Shown: positions 24,556-24,957 of the stretch, one piece after another
Layout of the letters: each line of letters opens with the position of its first letter
How positions within the stretch are numbered: the stretch's first letter is position 1
Assembly: GCF_040361435.1 (NCBI RefSeq)
Contig: NZ_APNL01000030.1
Coordinates: 1 to 24,957 of the forward strand
Reading direction: 5' to 3'
From: Salinisphaera sp002433465
GTDB lineage: Bacteria > Pseudomonadota > Gammaproteobacteria > Nevskiales > Salinisphaeraceae
DNA length: 24,957 bases
The notes under the pieces: generated by a model
The model's input: the letters and a program-made list of their open reading frames with translations, nothing else
Told to the model about the DNA's origin: nothing
The model's database searches: none
Translations under genes and position numbers: made by a program

Positions 24556-24951
24556 ATGAACCTGCTGGCCCACCTGCTGCTTGCGGAACGCAGCGATACG
24601 TCGTTCGCCGGCCAGATTCTCGGCGACGAGATCAAGGGTCGCCTGGACGATCGTTTCCTGCCCGGCGTACGCCATGGCATTCGCCTGCACCGCGCGATCG
24701 ACGGCCACAGCGACGCCCACGACGGGCACCGACGCCTGCGTAATCGCTTCCGACCACCGCAGCGGCGTTATGCCGGTATTCTCGTTGATATCGGCCTCGA
24801 CTACGCCCTGGCGCGGCACTGGGGCGATTTCCATCCGGACTCACTCGAGAGCTTTGCCCGCCGGGCACAGCAGCGCGTCATGGCGGAGTGGCCCTCCAAC
24901 GCGCCCTTCAACCGGATGCGCCTGCGCGGACTAGGTGTGATCTTTCAGTAG
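24556..24951 (+). CDS. acpH: ACP phosphodiesterase-like protein (AcpH), apparently C-terminally truncated
   Basis: AcpH hydrolyses the phosphopantetheine arm from holo-ACP. The first 100 residues match the family well: MNLLAHLLLAE, FAGQILGDEIKGR, GIRLHRAIDGHSD and YAGILVDIGLDYALARHW, with the conserved His/Asp metal-site pattern of HD-like AcpH. E. coli AcpH has 193 residues, but this frame stops at TAG 24949-24951 after 131 residues, ending LRGLGVIFQ. The missing segment should hold the C-terminal helices. The remaining six bases of the window do not show whether the homology continues in another frame. An in-frame upstream start at 24529 adds nine unsupported residues. Confidence 0.75.
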   Translation: MNLLAHLLLAERSDTSFAGQILGDEIKGRLDDRFLPGVRHGIRLHRAIDGHSDAHDGHRRLRNRFRPPQRRYAGILVDIGLDYALARHWGDFHPDSLESFARRAQQRVMAEWPSNAPFNRMRLRGLGVIFQ

Positions 24952-24957
24952 GTTGTT

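Overview
The window is a GC-rich, densely coded stretch of a bacterial chromosome, almost certainly gammaproteobacterial. Three things point there: the nudJ-mnmA-hflD order (HflD is largely a gammaproteobacterial protein), the fabD-fabG-acpP-fabF-pabC fatty-acid block, and AcnA- and DadA-type enzymes. The high GC and acidic proteins would fit a halophile such as a Salinisphaera-like organism, but that is a guess. No tRNA, rRNA, insertion sequence, prophage or CRISPR array is visible.

Layout. (1) 1-5108, minus strand: fabD, fabG, acpP, fabF, then pabB and the 5' part of pabC, which runs off the left edge. This joins type II fatty-acid synthesis to p-aminobenzoate/folate synthesis. A putative promoter lies just upstream of fabD, so fabH and plsX are not in this unit. 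(2) 5228-7447, plus strand: nudJ-like Nudix hydrolase, mnmA (tRNA 2-thiouridylase) and hflD, tightly packed. (3) 7599-10346, plus: acnA aconitase, closed by a textbook terminator. (4) 10544-11326, minus: a YcgR-like PilZ protein. (5) 11729-12659, plus: a cold-shock protein and a YaiI-family protein. (6) 12675-16385, minus: eutB-eutC-eat, a minimal ethanolamine import and ammonia-lyase operon, preceded by a 416-bp non-coding region with a near-perfect sigma-54 promoter and a perfect 18-bp inverted repeat. (7) 16802-18979, minus: a small unknown protein and a DeaD-type RNA helicase. (8) 19052-20562, minus: a DadA-like FAD dehydrogenase preceded by a complete tandem glycine riboswitch. (9) 21039-22290, minus: a membrane GGDEF diguanylate cyclase preceded by a promoter and a possible 36-codon leader ORF. 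(10) 22579-24951: a beta-carbonic anhydrase (plus), a class V aminotransferase (minus), and an apparently C-terminally shortened AcpH (plus).

Functional links. FabD, FabG, FabF and ACP form one lipid pathway, and AcpH at the far end would act on the ACP prosthetic group. The PilZ protein and the diguanylate cyclase are possible receptor and source of c-di-GMP. The eut operon supplies acetaldehyde and ammonia from ethanolamine, requires B12 and lacks a local eutA or microcompartment genes. The riboswitch suggests the DadA-like enzyme takes part in glycine disposal. A glyoxylate-type aminotransferase 3 kb away may belong to the same metabolism.

The most interesting signals are regulatory: the glycine riboswitch on a dadA-like gene (20366-20562), and the sigma-54 promoter with its inverted repeats upstream of eutBC (16510-16674). 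Next come the promoter-SD-microORF unit before the diguanylate cyclase (22130-22290) and the mutually exclusive hairpins at 23211-23248. No wholly new multi-gene system was recognised.
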